Source: Silanimonas sp021297925
GTDB taxonomy: Bacteria; Pseudomonadota; Gammaproteobacteria; Xanthomonadales; Xanthomonadaceae
Length of the DNA: 64,000 bases
NCBI GenBank assembly: GCA_027532825.1
Contig: JAPZTL010000002.1
Coordinates: forward strand, 372,001-436,000
Direction of reading: 5' to 3'
The notes beneath the pieces are model-generated. The model was given only the letters and a program-made list of their open reading frames with translations. It had not been told where the DNA came from and searched no databases. The translations under genes and the position numbers were made by a program. Positions 1 through 7,785 of the stretch are shown piece after piece; the stretch's first letter is position 1; every line of letters starts with the position of its first letter.

Positions 1-5
1 GCGCC

Positions 6-1520
6 TCAGCCGATCGAGAGGATCTCGGCGACCAGCGCCGCGCTGACCGGGTCCTGCGCCTCGGCGCGGCCCTCCAGCACGGGCAGCAACCCCCCAGCGA
101 GGCGCTTGCCCAGTTCGACGCCGAACTGGTCGAAGGCGTTGATGTCCCAGACCACCGATTGCACGTAAACGCTGTGCTCGTAGAGCGCGACCAGCGAACC
201 GAAGGTCGCCGGCGTCAGGCGGTCGAGCAGCAGCAGCGTGGTCGGGCGGCTGCCTGGGCAATGTTGCTGCGGCGTCGCCCCGGGATCACCATTGGCCATC
301 GCCTCGGTCTGTGCCAGCAGGTGCGAGAGCAGCACGCGATGCTGGTCCACGTGGGCATGGTCCGGGCGGACCACCCCGATGAAATCGGCGGGCACCGTCT
401 GCGTGCCTTGGTGCAGCGCCTGGAAGAAGCTGTGCTGGCTGTCCGTCCCGGCCCCGCCCCAAAGCACCGGCACGGTCTGGACGCCCACCGGGCGCCCGTC
501 GTGGTCCACGCCCTTGCCCAGACTTTCCATCACCAGCTGCTGCAGGTACGCGGGCAGAAGGCGGAGACGCTCGTCGTAGGGCAGGACGGCGTGCGTCGCA
601 TGGCCTTCGACGTTGCGGTTCCAGACCCCGTAGAGGCCGTGCCAGAGCGGCAGGTTCGACTCGAGCGGCGCCTCGAGGGCGTGGCGGTCCATGAGTTCCG
701 CACCGGCCAGCATCGCGTCGAAGCCCGCTTCGCCGAGCGCGAGCAGCACGGAGAACCCGACGGCCGACCAGAGCGAATAGCGCCCGCCGACCCAGTCCCA
801 CATCGGCAACACGCGCGATGGATCGATGCCGAAGGCCTCGGCCTTGGGCACGTTGGCACTCACGGCGTAAAGACGCCCGCCGCCCCCCAGCCAATCGCGG
901 ATCAACGCGCCGTTGAGCAGGGTCTCCTGCGTGCCGAAGCTCTTGGAGACGAGGATGGCCGCGGTGGTCGCCGGATCCAGCCCGCCCAGCACGCGCTGCG
1001 CCGAATGGGCGTCAACATTGCTGATGAAGTGCACCCGGAAACGACCGTCGCCGAAGTCTTTGAGCGCATCGAGCGCGAGTCGCGGACCGAGGTCCGAGCC
1101 GCCGATCCCGACATTGACGATGTCGGTGACGGGGCTGTCTCGGAGGGCTGCGGCCAGTGCCGCCATGCGCAGCCGGGCCGCACGGGCCTCGTCGGCGGCC
1201 ATCGCGGCGGCCGGGGCCGCCAAGGCCGTGCGGAGCGCGCTGTGCAGCGCCGCGCGGCCCTCGGACCGGTTGACGGCCTCGCCCTCGAGAAGCCCGCGGA
1301 AAGCGCCGGGAAGACCGCTTGCAGAGGCCAGCGCCGCCAACGCGGCGACGGCATCGGCATCGACGTGCTGGCGGGCGAAATTGGCGTACAGCCCACCGAC
1401 ACGGATCGACATGCGGCGGGCGCGGTCCGTGTCGGCGGCGATGAGATCAGCGATCGCCAGGCCTGCGAGGCGCGCGCCGTGGGACTTCAGGGGTTCCAGA
1501 CGCGAAGCGGCGACAGGCAT
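6..1520 (-). CDS. pgi: Glucose-6-phosphate isomerase
   Basis: A 504-residue protein of the phosphoglucose isomerase family, which interconverts glucose 6-phosphate and fructose 6-phosphate in the cytoplasm. The sugar-phosphate-binding stretches are visible: NVGIGGSDLGPR, then VSKSFGTQETLLN, and ALHQGTQTVPADFIGV in the second half. The reading frame stays open for 39 codons upstream, but that part is Arg/Ser/Thr-rich low-complexity sequence overlapping panD; the ATG at 1520 (MPVAASRLEPLKSH) fits the family N-terminus. It lies 13 nt downstream of panD and is probably cotranscribed with it. The stop codon is at the window edge, so its 3' neighbour is not visible. Confidence 0.95.
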   Translation of the reverse strand: MPVAASRLEPLKSHGARLAGLAIADLIAADTDRARRMSIRVGGLYANFARQHVDADAVAALAALASASGLPGAFRGLLEGEAVNRSEGRAALHSALRTALAAPAAAMAADEARAARLRMAALAAALRDSPVTDIVNVGIGGSDLGPRLALDALKDFGDGRFRVHFISNVDAHSAQRVLGGLDPATTAAILVSKSFGTQETLLNGALIRDWLGGGGRLYAVSANVPKAEAFGIDPSRVLPMWDWVGGRYSLWSAVGFSVLLALGEAGFDAMLAGAELMDRHALEAPLESNLPLWHGLYGVWNRNVEGHATHAVLPYDERLRLLPAYLQQLVMESLGKGVDHDGRPVGVQTVPVLWGGAGTDSQHSFFQALHQGTQTVPADFIGVVRPDHAHVDQHRVLLSHLLAQTEAMANGDPGATPQQHCPGSRPTTLLLLDRLTPATFGSLVALYEHSVYVQSVVWDINAFDQFGVELGKRLAGGLLPVLEGRAEAQDPVSAALVAEILSIG

Positions 1521-1533
1521 GCGATGGGGGTCC

Positions 1534-1914
1534 TCAGGCGGCTTGTGCCGGGATGCTGTGGTTGGTGTGGGTGATGCGGTTCTGCCGGTCGACGTAGACC
1601 AGGCTCGGCTTGAACGCCGACGCCTCGGCCTCGTCAATGACGCCGTACGCGCAGATGATCACCAGGTCGCCCGGGCCGGCCAAGTGGGCCGCCGCGCCGT
1701 TGACCGAGATCACGCCGCTGCCCTCCTCGCCTCGGATCGCGTAGGTCACGAACCGCGCGCCGTTGTTGATGTTGAAGATGTGGATCTGCTCGTACTCGCG
1801 GATGCCCGAGGCGTCGAGCAGTCGGCCGTCGATGGCGCAGGAGCCCTCGTAGTGCAGCTCGGCCTGGGTGACCGTGGCACGGTGGATCTTGGCTTTAAGC
1901 AGGGTGAGCTGCAT
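1534..1914 (-). CDS. panD: Aspartate 1-decarboxylase precursor
   Basis: A 126-residue pyruvoyl-dependent decarboxylase that makes beta-alanine from aspartate for pantothenate synthesis. Gly24-Ser25, the self-cleavage site that creates the pyruvoyl group, sits in HYEGSCAIDG, and Tyr58 (FVTY) and the FNINNG loop are present. Length matches the family. The start at 1914 gives the canonical MQLTLLKAKIHRATVT N-terminus; the 43 codons upstream are non-homologous. It is separated from panC by 125 nt that contain a promoter-like pair, so it may be read both from panBC and from its own promoter. Confidence 0.96.
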   Translation of the reverse strand: MQLTLLKAKIHRATVTQAELHYEGSCAIDGRLLDASGIREYEQIHIFNINNGARFVTYAIRGEEGSGVISVNGAAAHLAGPGDLVIICAYGVIDEAEASAFKPSLVYVDRQNRITHTNHSIPAQAA

Positions 1915-1943
1915 GGCGGCGGTCCGGGGTCGGTAGGCGGCGG

Positions 1944-1972
1944 AGTGTAGGCGGCGGGTCTGGAGCCCGCAA
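1944..1972 (-). promoter_or_regulatory. Putative sigma-70 promoter for panD-pgi
   Basis: On the minus strand TTGCGG (1967-1972) and TACACT (1944-1949) are separated by exactly 17 nt, 30 nt upstream of the panD start. The matches are 3/6 and 4/6 to the consensus, so this is suggestive only. Confidence 0.4.
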
Positions 1973-2039
1973 TCGAGACCGCGGCCATGCGCTGGCGTAT
2001 CCCGACCCCGGTGCGGCGGGCCCTCACGCCGCCCTCGCA

Positions 2040-2897
2040 TCAAGGTGTCGGCGCGTCGAACTCCAGGTTGTCGATCAGGCGGGTGCGGCCCAGCCGTGCC
2101 GCCACAAGGCCGACCAGCCCGGGTTCGTTGGCCCCACCGGGCAATGACAGGTCGGCGCGGCGGATCACCGCGTAGTCGACGTCGAAACCGGCGGCCGACA
2201 GGCGCTCGCCCGCTTCTTCCTCGATGCCGACGAGCGGAAGGCCCTGCGCCGCCTGCTCGCGCATCGTCCGCAGGTTGTGGATGATCTCCACGGCCTGCGA
2301 CCGCTCGGACGGCGAGAGGTACTGGTTGCGGGAGCTCATCGCGAGGCCGTCGGCCTCGCGGACGGTCGCTCCCGGCACGATGTCGATCGCGAAGGCAAGG
2401 TCCTTGGCGAAGTGGCGGATCACCTGCAATTGCTGGTAGTCCTTGCGCCCGAAGATCGCGACGTCGGGATGGACCATGTTGAACAGGCGGGCGACGACCG
2501 TCGCCACGCCGTCGAAATGCCCGGGCCGATGCGCGCCCTCGAGGATGTCGGCGAGGCCCGGCACGCGGATGCGCACGGCGGATTCGGCGCCGAGCGGATA
2601 CATGGTCTCGACGGACGGAAGGAACAGCAGGTCGCAGCCGCTGCGGGCCAAGCCTTCGGCGTCCTGTTCGGGCGTCCGGGGGTAGCGCGAGAAATCCTCG
2701 TTCGGACCGAACTGCGTGGGGTTCACGAACACGCTGGCCACGACCCGGTCGGCGTTGTTGCGGGCAAGCTCGACGAGCGAATGGTGCCCCGCGTGCAGGT
2801 TGCCCATGGTGGGGACCAGCGCGATGCGCTGGCCCTGGTCACGCCAGGCGGCGAGATGCGCGCGGAGTTCGGCGACGGTGCGGACGGTGCGGATCAT
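2040..2897 (-). CDS. panC: Pantothenate synthetase
   Basis: A 285-residue ATP-dependent ligase that joins pantoate and beta-alanine in the last step of pantothenate synthesis. It carries the nucleotidyl-transferase signature PTMGNLHAGH near the N-terminus, with HAGH as the HxGH motif, FGRKDYQQ in the middle, and the KMSKS-like DGLAMSSRNQYLS. The ATG at 2897 overlaps the panB stop by four bases (ATGA, 2894-2897), indicating translational coupling and fixing the start. The frame continues upstream but is a shadow of panB there. Confidence 0.96.
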   Translation of the reverse strand: MIRTVRTVAELRAHLAAWRDQGQRIALVPTMGNLHAGHHSLVELARNNADRVVASVFVNPTQFGPNEDFSRYPRTPEQDAEGLARSGCDLLFLPSVETMYPLGAESAVRIRVPGLADILEGAHRPGHFDGVATVVARLFNMVHPDVAIFGRKDYQQLQVIRHFAKDLAFAIDIVPGATVREADGLAMSSRNQYLSPSERSQAVEIIHNLRTMREQAAQGLPLVGIEEEAGERLSAAGFDVDYAVIRRADLSLPGGANEPGLVGLVAARLGRTRLIDNLEFDAPTP

Positions 2898-3718
2898 GCG
2901 TAGGCGTGCTCGGGGCCGGGGAAGCGCCGCTCGCGGACCGCGGCAGCGTAGGCGCGAACGGCGCCGGCCACGGAACCGCCCTCGGCGAGGAAATCCTTGA
3001 CGAAACGCGGCCGTCGGGCGCCGCCGATGCCGAGCAGGTCGTGCAGCACGAGGATCTGCCCGTCGCAGCCGGCGCCGGCCCCGATGCCGATCGTGGGCAG
3101 CGCGGCCTCCGCCGTGATCGCCGAGGCCAGCCCGGACGGCACGCATTCGAGCACCAGCGCGCTCGCGCCGGCGTCCGCGACCGCGTGGGCGTCTCGCCGG
3201 AGCTGCTCGGCGGCCGCAGCCTCGCGACCCTGCACGCGGTAGCCGCCGAGGCGATGCACCGACTGCGGCGTGAGGCCGAGATGGGCACACACGGGAATCT
3301 CGCGATCGACGAGGAAACGGATCGTATCGAGCTTGTGGCCCGCTCCCTCCACCTTGACCATCGCCGCCCTCCCCTCCTGCAGGAAGCGCAGCGAGGCCTC
3401 CAGCGCGCGCGCCGGCGTGGCGTCGGCACCAAACGGCAGGTCCGCGACGAGCAGCGCGCCCTTCAACCCGCGCGCAACGGCGGCGCAGTGGTAGGTGATC
3501 TGGTCGACGGTCACCGGCAGCGTACTGCCGTGGCCCTGGACCACCATGCCGAGCGAGTCGCCGACGAGCACGACGTCGACGCCTTCGGCGTCCAGAACCG
3601 AGGCGAACGCGGCGTCGTAGGCCGTGAGGGCGACGATGGGGCGCCCCTCGCGCTTGAAGCGGACGAGGTCGGGCACGGTGACCGCCGGGCGAGGCGGCGG
3701 AGCTTCGGCGGCGTACAT
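2894..3718 (-). CDS. panB: 3-methyl-2-oxobutanoate hydroxymethyltransferase
   Basis: A 274-residue enzyme that transfers a hydroxymethyl group from methylene-tetrahydrofolate to ketoisovalerate, the first committed step of pantoate synthesis. Recognisable blocks are IVALTAYDAAFA, VGDSLGMVVQGHGSTLPVT with metal-binding Asp, and GIGAGAGCDGQILVLHDLLG. The start at 3718 (MYAAEAPPPRPAVTVPDL) puts the TVPDL block where the family has it. It lies 31 nt after folK and overlaps panC, so folate and pantothenate genes share an operon here; PanB uses a folate cofactor, which fits functionally. Confidence 0.96.
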   Translation of the reverse strand: MYAAEAPPPRPAVTVPDLVRFKREGRPIVALTAYDAAFASVLDAEGVDVVLVGDSLGMVVQGHGSTLPVTVDQITYHCAAVARGLKGALLVADLPFGADATPARALEASLRFLQEGRAAMVKVEGAGHKLDTIRFLVDREIPVCAHLGLTPQSVHRLGGYRVQGREAAAAEQLRRDAHAVADAGASALVLECVPSGLASAITAEAALPTIGIGAGAGCDGQILVLHDLLGIGGARRPRFVKDFLAEGGSVAGAVRAYAAAVRERRFPGPEHAYA

Positions 3719-3749
3719 CGGGGACGTCGGGGGCCGTTCGGGCGGGGGC

Positions 3750-4253
3750 CTAAGGTATCGCCTCGACGCCCGAGCGATCCAGCGCATCGCGCAGGGCGTC
3801 GAGACGACCATGCCGGCCGAGTTCGAGGTCGGGGGCGAGATCGGCCCACGGCACGATGACGAAGGCGCGTTCGTGCGCGCGCGGGTGCGGCAGGACGAGC
3901 CGGGGCGTATCGAACACCATGCCGTCGACCGCGAGCAGGTCGAGATCGAGGGGACGCGGCCCCCAGCGCGTCTCCCCGGACCGATCCCGCCCCGCGGCGC
4001 GCTCGAGCGCGAGCAGCGCATCGAGGAGTTCGACGGGTTCGAGGGTGGTGTCGAGGGCCACCACCGCATTGAGGAACGGCGGCTGGTCGGTGACGCCCCA
4101 GGCCGCCGTGCGGTAGCGGCGGGACACGGCGATGACCTCGATGCCGGGCGCCGCGCGGAGTCCGGCGATCGCCGATGCAAAGGCAGCATCGACGTCGCCG
4201 AGGTTGCCCCCCAGTCCCACCCAGGCCCGGCGGGCCGTCCGCTCGGCCTGCAT
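3750..4253 (-). CDS. folK: 6-hydroxymethyl-7,8-dihydropterin pyrophosphokinase
   Basis: A 167-residue HPPK that transfers pyrophosphate from ATP to hydroxymethyl-dihydropterin in folate synthesis. It has the N-terminal GLGGNLGD motif, PPFLNAVVAL, and the signature RWGPRPLDLDLLA with the metal-binding Asp pair, followed by LPHPRAHERAFV. The start at 4253 is one base after the pcnB stop, so the pair is tightly coupled; this pcnB-folK order is common in proteobacteria. Upstream in-frame codons are low-complexity antisense of pcnB. Confidence 0.95.
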   Translation of the reverse strand: MQAERTARRAWVGLGGNLGDVDAAFASAIAGLRAAPGIEVIAVSRRYRTAAWGVTDQPPFLNAVVALDTTLEPVELLDALLALERAAGRDRSGETRWGPRPLDLDLLAVDGMVFDTPRLVLPHPRAHERAFVIVPWADLAPDLELGRHGRLDALRDALDRSGVEAIP

Positions 4254-4254
4254 G

Positions 4255-5619
4255 TCAATCGGAGGCGGGTGCACCACCGCCGCCGCGGCGGGGACGACGC
4301 CGACGGCGGCGTCCGGGGCCGGATGTCTCCCCGCCTTCCGCCGGCCGTTCGTCGTCGTGGTCGGAGAGCGGCAGCGCATCGACGTGGGCGGCCGGCGCAC
4401 CCGGCGACGGCCCTTGCGCGTCGCGCCAGAACATCAGGTCGGCGCCGAGCTCGGGCGCCACGCGGGCGCGGAGTTCGAGGAAATCGAAGGCGGCACGGAA
4501 GCGCGGATGGGCCAGGAGGCGGAACACCCGCTTCTTCTGCCGCAGCGTGAAGCGCGACTGCAGCATCCAGATCTCCTGCATCGGCAGGGAGAAGCGCCGC
4601 GGCAGAGCGATGCGATGGGCCTGGTGCAGGGTGACGCGATCGGCGGCGCGCTGCTGCGCCACGGCCGGATCGAGCCCTTGCGCCTGCAGGCGCGCCAGTT
4701 CCCGGCAGTAGGCCGGCCAGAGCAGCACCGCGTACAGGAAGGCCGGCGTGACCGGCCGGTCGTCCGCGATGCGGGCGTCCGTGTTGCGAAGGCCGTCAAG
4801 GACCATCGCGCGCAGGGAGCCGCTGCGGTTGGTGCGGAGCGCCTCGGCGGTCTCGGGCAGCAGGGCGGCAAGCAGCTGGTGACGCTCGAGGCCGAGGAAG
4901 CTCTGCTCCGCGTGACCGGCGAGGAACAGCTTCAGGGACTCGTCGAACAGGCGGGCGGGGGCCGCACCGGCGATCAACGGAGCCAGTCCCGGCATCGGAT
5001 CGGCGGCGCTCGGGTCGATGTCGAAACCGAGCTTCGCGGCCAGGCGGACGGCGCGGAGCATACGCACCGGGTCCTCGCGATAACGCTTCTCCGGGTCGCC
5101 GATCAGGCGCAACCGCCGCGCCACCACGTCGGCATGGCCGCCCACGTAGTCGCGGACCGAGAAATCCTCGATCGCGTAGTAAAGGGCGTTCACGGTGAAA
5201 TCGCGCCGGACCGCGTCGTCCTCGATGGTGCCGTAGACGTTGTCGCGGAGCAGGCGGCCGCCGTCCTCGGTCGCGCGGTCGCCGCTGCCGTCGTCGTCGT
5301 TGGCGCGGAACGTCGCGACCTCGATGATCTCGCGGCCGAACACCACGTGGGCGAGCCGGAACCGCCGGCCGATCAGGCGGCAATTGCGGAACACCTCACG
5401 CACCTGCTCCGGAGTCGCGTCGGTCGCGACGTCGAAATCCTTCGGCTGCCGGCCGGCGAGGAGGTCGCGGACCGCGCCACCGACGAGATACGCGTGGAAC
5501 CCGGCATCGCGCAGGCCGTAGAGGACCTTCAGGGCCGCCGGGCTGACGTTCCGTCGTGAAATGGGATGCGCCTCGCGCGGGATCACCAGCGGCTGGACGG
5601 GGACGGCGGGTTCGGACAT
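4255..5619 (-). CDS. pcnB: Poly(A) polymerase I
   Basis: A 454-residue class II nucleotidyltransferase that adds 3' poly(A) tails, marking RNA for decay. The head domain carries LVGGAVRDLLAGRQPKDFDVAT with the catalytic DxD (DFD), followed by the RRDFTVNALYY block typical of this family and of CCA-adding enzymes. The long C-terminal region and a strongly basic tail (a run of Arg, Pro and Gly before the end) favour poly(A) polymerase over a CCA enzyme; the genetic link to folK agrees. The start at 5619 (MSEPAVPVQPL) is chosen because upstream codons run into the tRNA-Glu promoter region. Confidence 0.92.
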   Translation of the reverse strand: MSEPAVPVQPLVIPREAHPISRRNVSPAALKVLYGLRDAGFHAYLVGGAVRDLLAGRQPKDFDVATDATPEQVREVFRNCRLIGRRFRLAHVVFGREIIEVATFRANDDDGSGDRATEDGGRLLRDNVYGTIEDDAVRRDFTVNALYYAIEDFSVRDYVGGHADVVARRLRLIGDPEKRYREDPVRMLRAVRLAAKLGFDIDPSAADPMPGLAPLIAGAAPARLFDESLKLFLAGHAEQSFLGLERHQLLAALLPETAEALRTNRSGSLRAMVLDGLRNTDARIADDRPVTPAFLYAVLLWPAYCRELARLQAQGLDPAVAQQRAADRVTLHQAHRIALPRRFSLPMQEIWMLQSRFTLRQKKRVFRLLAHPRFRAAFDFLELRARVAPELGADLMFWRDAQGPSPGAPAAHVDALPLSDHDDERPAEGGETSGPGRRRRRRPRRGGGGAPASD

Positions 5620-5661
5620 GAGTGGAGGCAGCGACCTTGCGGTGACGCGGAGCGTCGGGGC

Positions 5662-5691
5662 TTGTGCGAAAAGCGGGCAATCCGTTATCGT
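5662..5691 (+). promoter_or_regulatory. Putative tRNA-Glu promoter
   Basis: TTGTGC (5662-5667) and TATCGT (5686-5691) are 18 nt apart and end about 28 nt before the mature tRNA 5' end, a normal place for a tRNA promoter. Consensus matches are moderate. Confidence 0.4.
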
Positions 5692-5719
5692 ACTGGACTC
5701 GCAGGACGCGACCAACTCC

Positions 5720-5795
5720 GCTCCCTTCGTCTAGAGGCCTAGGACGTGGCCCTCTCAAGGCTAAAACACGGGTTCGAATCCCGTAGGGAGCGCCA
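5720..5795 (+). tRNA. tRNA-Glu (anticodon CTC)
   Basis: A complete 76-nt cloverleaf. The 7-bp acceptor stem is GCTCCCT (5720-5726) with AGGGAGC (5785-5791), followed by discriminator G and an encoded CCA (5793-5795). The D arm reads CGTCTAGAGGCCTAGGAC, as in tRNA-Glu. The anticodon loop CTCTCAA gives anticodon CTC, reading GAG. The T loop is TTCGAAT. The CTC form is additional to the TTC form every bacterium needs, which fits a GC-rich genome. Confidence 0.96.
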
Positions 5796-5800
5796 ATTCC

Positions 5801-5833
5801 CGACAACGCCCGGCATGCCGGGCGTTGTCGTTT
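5801..5833 (+). terminator. Terminator downstream of tRNA-Glu
   Basis: A perfect 13-bp stem (5801-5813 with 5818-5830) closes a 4-nt CATG loop and is followed by TTT. It starts six bases after the tRNA CCA. The T tract is short, but the stem is very stable. Confidence 0.75.
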
Positions 5834-5892
5834 GCGGCCCCGTGCGCCTCCCGGCGCTACGCTAGGCCCACCTCGACCGCCCGCGAACGCCC

Positions 5893-6216
5893 ATGCCCTT
5901 CGTCGTCACCGAGAACTGCATCCGCTGCAAGTACACCGACTGCGTCGAGGTCTGTCCCGTCGACTGCTTCCACGAGGGCCCGAACTTCCTCGTGATCGAT
6001 CCGGACGAGTGCATCGACTGCACGCTGTGCGAACCGGAATGCCCCGCGAAGGCGATCTACCCCGAGGACGACGTCCCCGCCGGGCAGGAGGGCATGATCG
6101 CCCTCAACAAGGAACTGGCCGCGCAGTGGCCGGTCATCACCACGCGGAAGGAGCCCCTGCCCGATGCCGCCGATTGGGACGGCAAGACGGGCAAGCTGGG
6201 CGAACTGCAGCGCTGA
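5893..6216 (+). CDS. fdxA: 7Fe ferredoxin (FdxA type)
   Basis: A 107-residue soluble electron carrier. Cysteines at 9, 12, 17, 21 and 25 and at 40, 43, 46 and 50 reproduce the arrangement of Azotobacter-type seven-iron ferredoxins: a 3Fe-4S cluster from the first set, in which position 12 of the classical CxxCxxC pattern is followed by a longer gap, and a 4Fe-4S cluster from CxxCxxC in the second. The C-terminus ends in the typical DAADWDGKTGKLGEL. It stands alone after tRNA-Glu; partner reductases are not in the window. It has no obvious Shine-Dalgarno sequence. Confidence 0.93.
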   Translation: MPFVVTENCIRCKYTDCVEVCPVDCFHEGPNFLVIDPDECIDCTLCEPECPAKAIYPEDDVPAGQEGMIALNKELAAQWPVITTRKEPLPDAADWDGKTGKLGELQR

Positions 6217-6231
6217 GCGGCGGGACGCGCC

Positions 6232-6741
6232 TTACTGCAGGCGCGTGCGCAGGGTACCGAGGAGCTGGCGCGCGGCGGTTGACGCCAGCGGGCGACCATC
6301 GGGGCTGATCGCGTCGATCCTGACCTGCCCGTCCTGCGGCGCAAGGCGGACGAGGAAGGACTCGCCCCCGAAGCCGACCTCGTAGGCGTTCAGCGCCGCG
6401 ACCGCCTTGCGGATGTTGACCCCCTCGATGCGCTCCAGCGCGATACCGACGCGGCGGAACGCGCTCTCGGGGCTGTCGGCGATCGTGAAGCCCTCGCCCG
6501 CACCGAGCAGGGCCGGCGGCACCTCGCCGGGCACGGCGGACGCACCGACCGCGGACGGCACCTGCAGGGCCCCGGTCGAAGACGGGAGCACGAGGTCCGG
6601 CGGCACTTCCAGCGGCCGACTCTCGGTGCTGGAGAGGTAGTCGGGCTCGCGGCGGAACCACGAGCAGCCCGACAGGGCGGTCGCCGCGAGGACGAGGACG
6701 AGGCCGCCGAGGACGGGGCGCTGCAGGACGTTCGGACGCAT
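6232..6741 (-). CDS. bamC: BamC/NlpB-like outer-membrane lipoprotein, short form
   Basis: A 169-residue lipoprotein precursor. The signal peptide ends in a lipobox (Leu23-Ser-Gly-Cys26), and the next residues, SWFRREPDYLSS, predict outer-membrane anchoring. The remainder contains one helix-grip-like domain (FTIADSPESAFRRVGIALERI). It follows dapA by 16 nt, the conserved dapA-bamC (dapX/nlpB) order, which supports assignment to the BAM complex lipoprotein. It is about half the length of E. coli BamC (344 residues) and so has room for only one of its two globular domains. The ATG at 6741 is preferred over 6747 because GGAG sits 6 nt before it. Confidence 0.8.
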   Translation of the reverse strand: MRPNVLQRPVLGGLVLVLAATALSGCSWFRREPDYLSSTESRPLEVPPDLVLPSSTGALQVPSAVGASAVPGEVPPALLGAGEGFTIADSPESAFRRVGIALERIEGVNIRKAVAALNAYEVGFGGESFLVRLAPQDGQVRIDAISPDGRPLASTAARQLLGTLRTRLQ

Positions 6742-6757
6742 GGGCATCTCCAGGGAA

Positions 6758-7663
6758 TCAGGCGGCCAGCGCGGCCGGGGCGTCGGCCTCGGCGCGGGCG
6801 ATGAGGTCGAGGATGGCGGGCAGCGCCGCGGCATCCGCCGGTGGAAGCGGGAGCAGCGGCAGGCGGAGCCCGTGGCCCAAGCCCAGCGCCGCGAGGGCTG
6901 CCTTGAGCGGGATCGGGTTCGGCGCGACGGCCAGGAAGTCGTAGAGCGGCGCGAGCGCGGCATCGCGGGACGCAGCCGCGTCCCAGCGGCCGGCGCGCGC
7001 GTCGGCGCAGATCGCGGCGAACGCCTTGGGGACGAGGTTCGACGCGACGGACACGACGCCCGCGGCGCCGGCGCGCATCGCCCTCACGAAGGTGGGATCG
7101 TCGCCGGACAGAAGCGCGAACCCCGGGGACGCCAACGGCGCCAGCTCTCCCCAGCGTCCGGCGTCGCCGACGGCCTCCTTCAGCCCGACGATGCGTGGAT
7201 GCCCCGCGAGGACGGCGACGGTCGCGGGCGCCATGTCGACGCCCGTCCGGCCCGGGACGTTGTAGAGGACGACGGGCAGGCCGCCCTCGTCGGCCACCGC
7301 GCGGTAATGCGCGACGAGACCCTCCGGCGTCGGACGGACGTACGGGGGCGTCACCACCAGCGCCGCGTCCACGCCGAGGGCCGCCGCGCGACGGGTCAGG
7401 GCGATGGTCTTCGCCGTGTTCGGAAGGCCCGTCCCGGCGAGCACGCCGATGCGCCCGCGAAGGACCGCGACGGCGGACGACAGCAGCCGGTCGTACTCGG
7501 CGTCGTCAAGGGCGTTCGCTTCGCCCGTCGAGCCCGCGACCACCACGGCGGACGTGCCGGCCGCGATCTGTTTCTCCAGCACCCGCGTCCAGGCATCGAG
7601 ATCGAGGGACCCGTCCCGGGTGAACGGGGTCGCGAGCGCGGTGATGCTGCCGGAGAGGCGCAA
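6758..7663 (-). CDS. dapA: 4-hydroxy-tetrahydrodipicolinate synthase
   Basis: A 301-residue class I aldolase-type lyase that condenses pyruvate with aspartate semialdehyde in lysine/diaminopimelate synthesis. GSTGEA (a Ser where E. coli has catalytic Thr44), TPPYVRP, YNVPGRTG with the catalytic Tyr, and GLKEAVGD with the Schiff-base Lys are all present. No ATG is near the N-terminus. A TTG at 7661-7663, with AGGA six bases before it, gives LRLSGSITALATPF, the family start; the open frame continues upstream to 7804 without homology. The bamC neighbour and divergent gcvR are the usual gammaproteobacterial context. Confidence 0.9.
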   Translation of the reverse strand: MRLSGSITALATPFTRDGSLDLDAWTRVLEKQIAAGTSAVVVAGSTGEANALDDAEYDRLLSSAVAVLRGRIGVLAGTGLPNTAKTIALTRRAAALGVDAALVVTPPYVRPTPEGLVAHYRAVADEGGLPVVLYNVPGRTGVDMAPATVAVLAGHPRIVGLKEAVGDAGRWGELAPLASPGFALLSGDDPTFVRAMRAGAAGVVSVASNLVPKAFAAICADARAGRWDAAASRDAALAPLYDFLAVAPNPIPLKAALAALGLGHGLRLPLLPLPPADAAALPAILDLIARAEADAPAALAA

Positions 7664-7698
7664 GGCGGTTCCTATGGCGAAGGGAATTCGGACGAGCG

Positions 7699-7735
7699 AT
7701 GTTACTTGCGGCCGGAAGAACGCGGCAAGTATGCT
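7699..7735. promoter_or_regulatory. Overlapping divergent promoters of dapA and gcvR with a dyad
   Basis: Plus strand: TTGCGG (7706-7711), 18 nt, TATGCT (7730-7735), directed to gcvR. Minus strand: TTGCCG (7723-7728), 18 nt, TAACAT (7699-7704), directed to dapA. The -35 elements lie inside each other's spacers. ACTTGC (7704-7709) and GCAAGT (7725-7730) form an inverted repeat with centres 21 bp apart, two helical turns, which could be an operator. Only the sequence pattern is seen. Confidence 0.45.
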
Positions 7736-7785
7736 GGCCGCGCTCCACAGTTTCGGCGCACCGTGCGCCCACGGAATCCCGCGCT

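Noticed and set aside
7699..7785. Upstream ATG start for gcvR
   Set aside because: The 29 extra residues do not resemble the family and would cover the divergent promoter region; TTG at 7786 fits the length better, though it is not proven.
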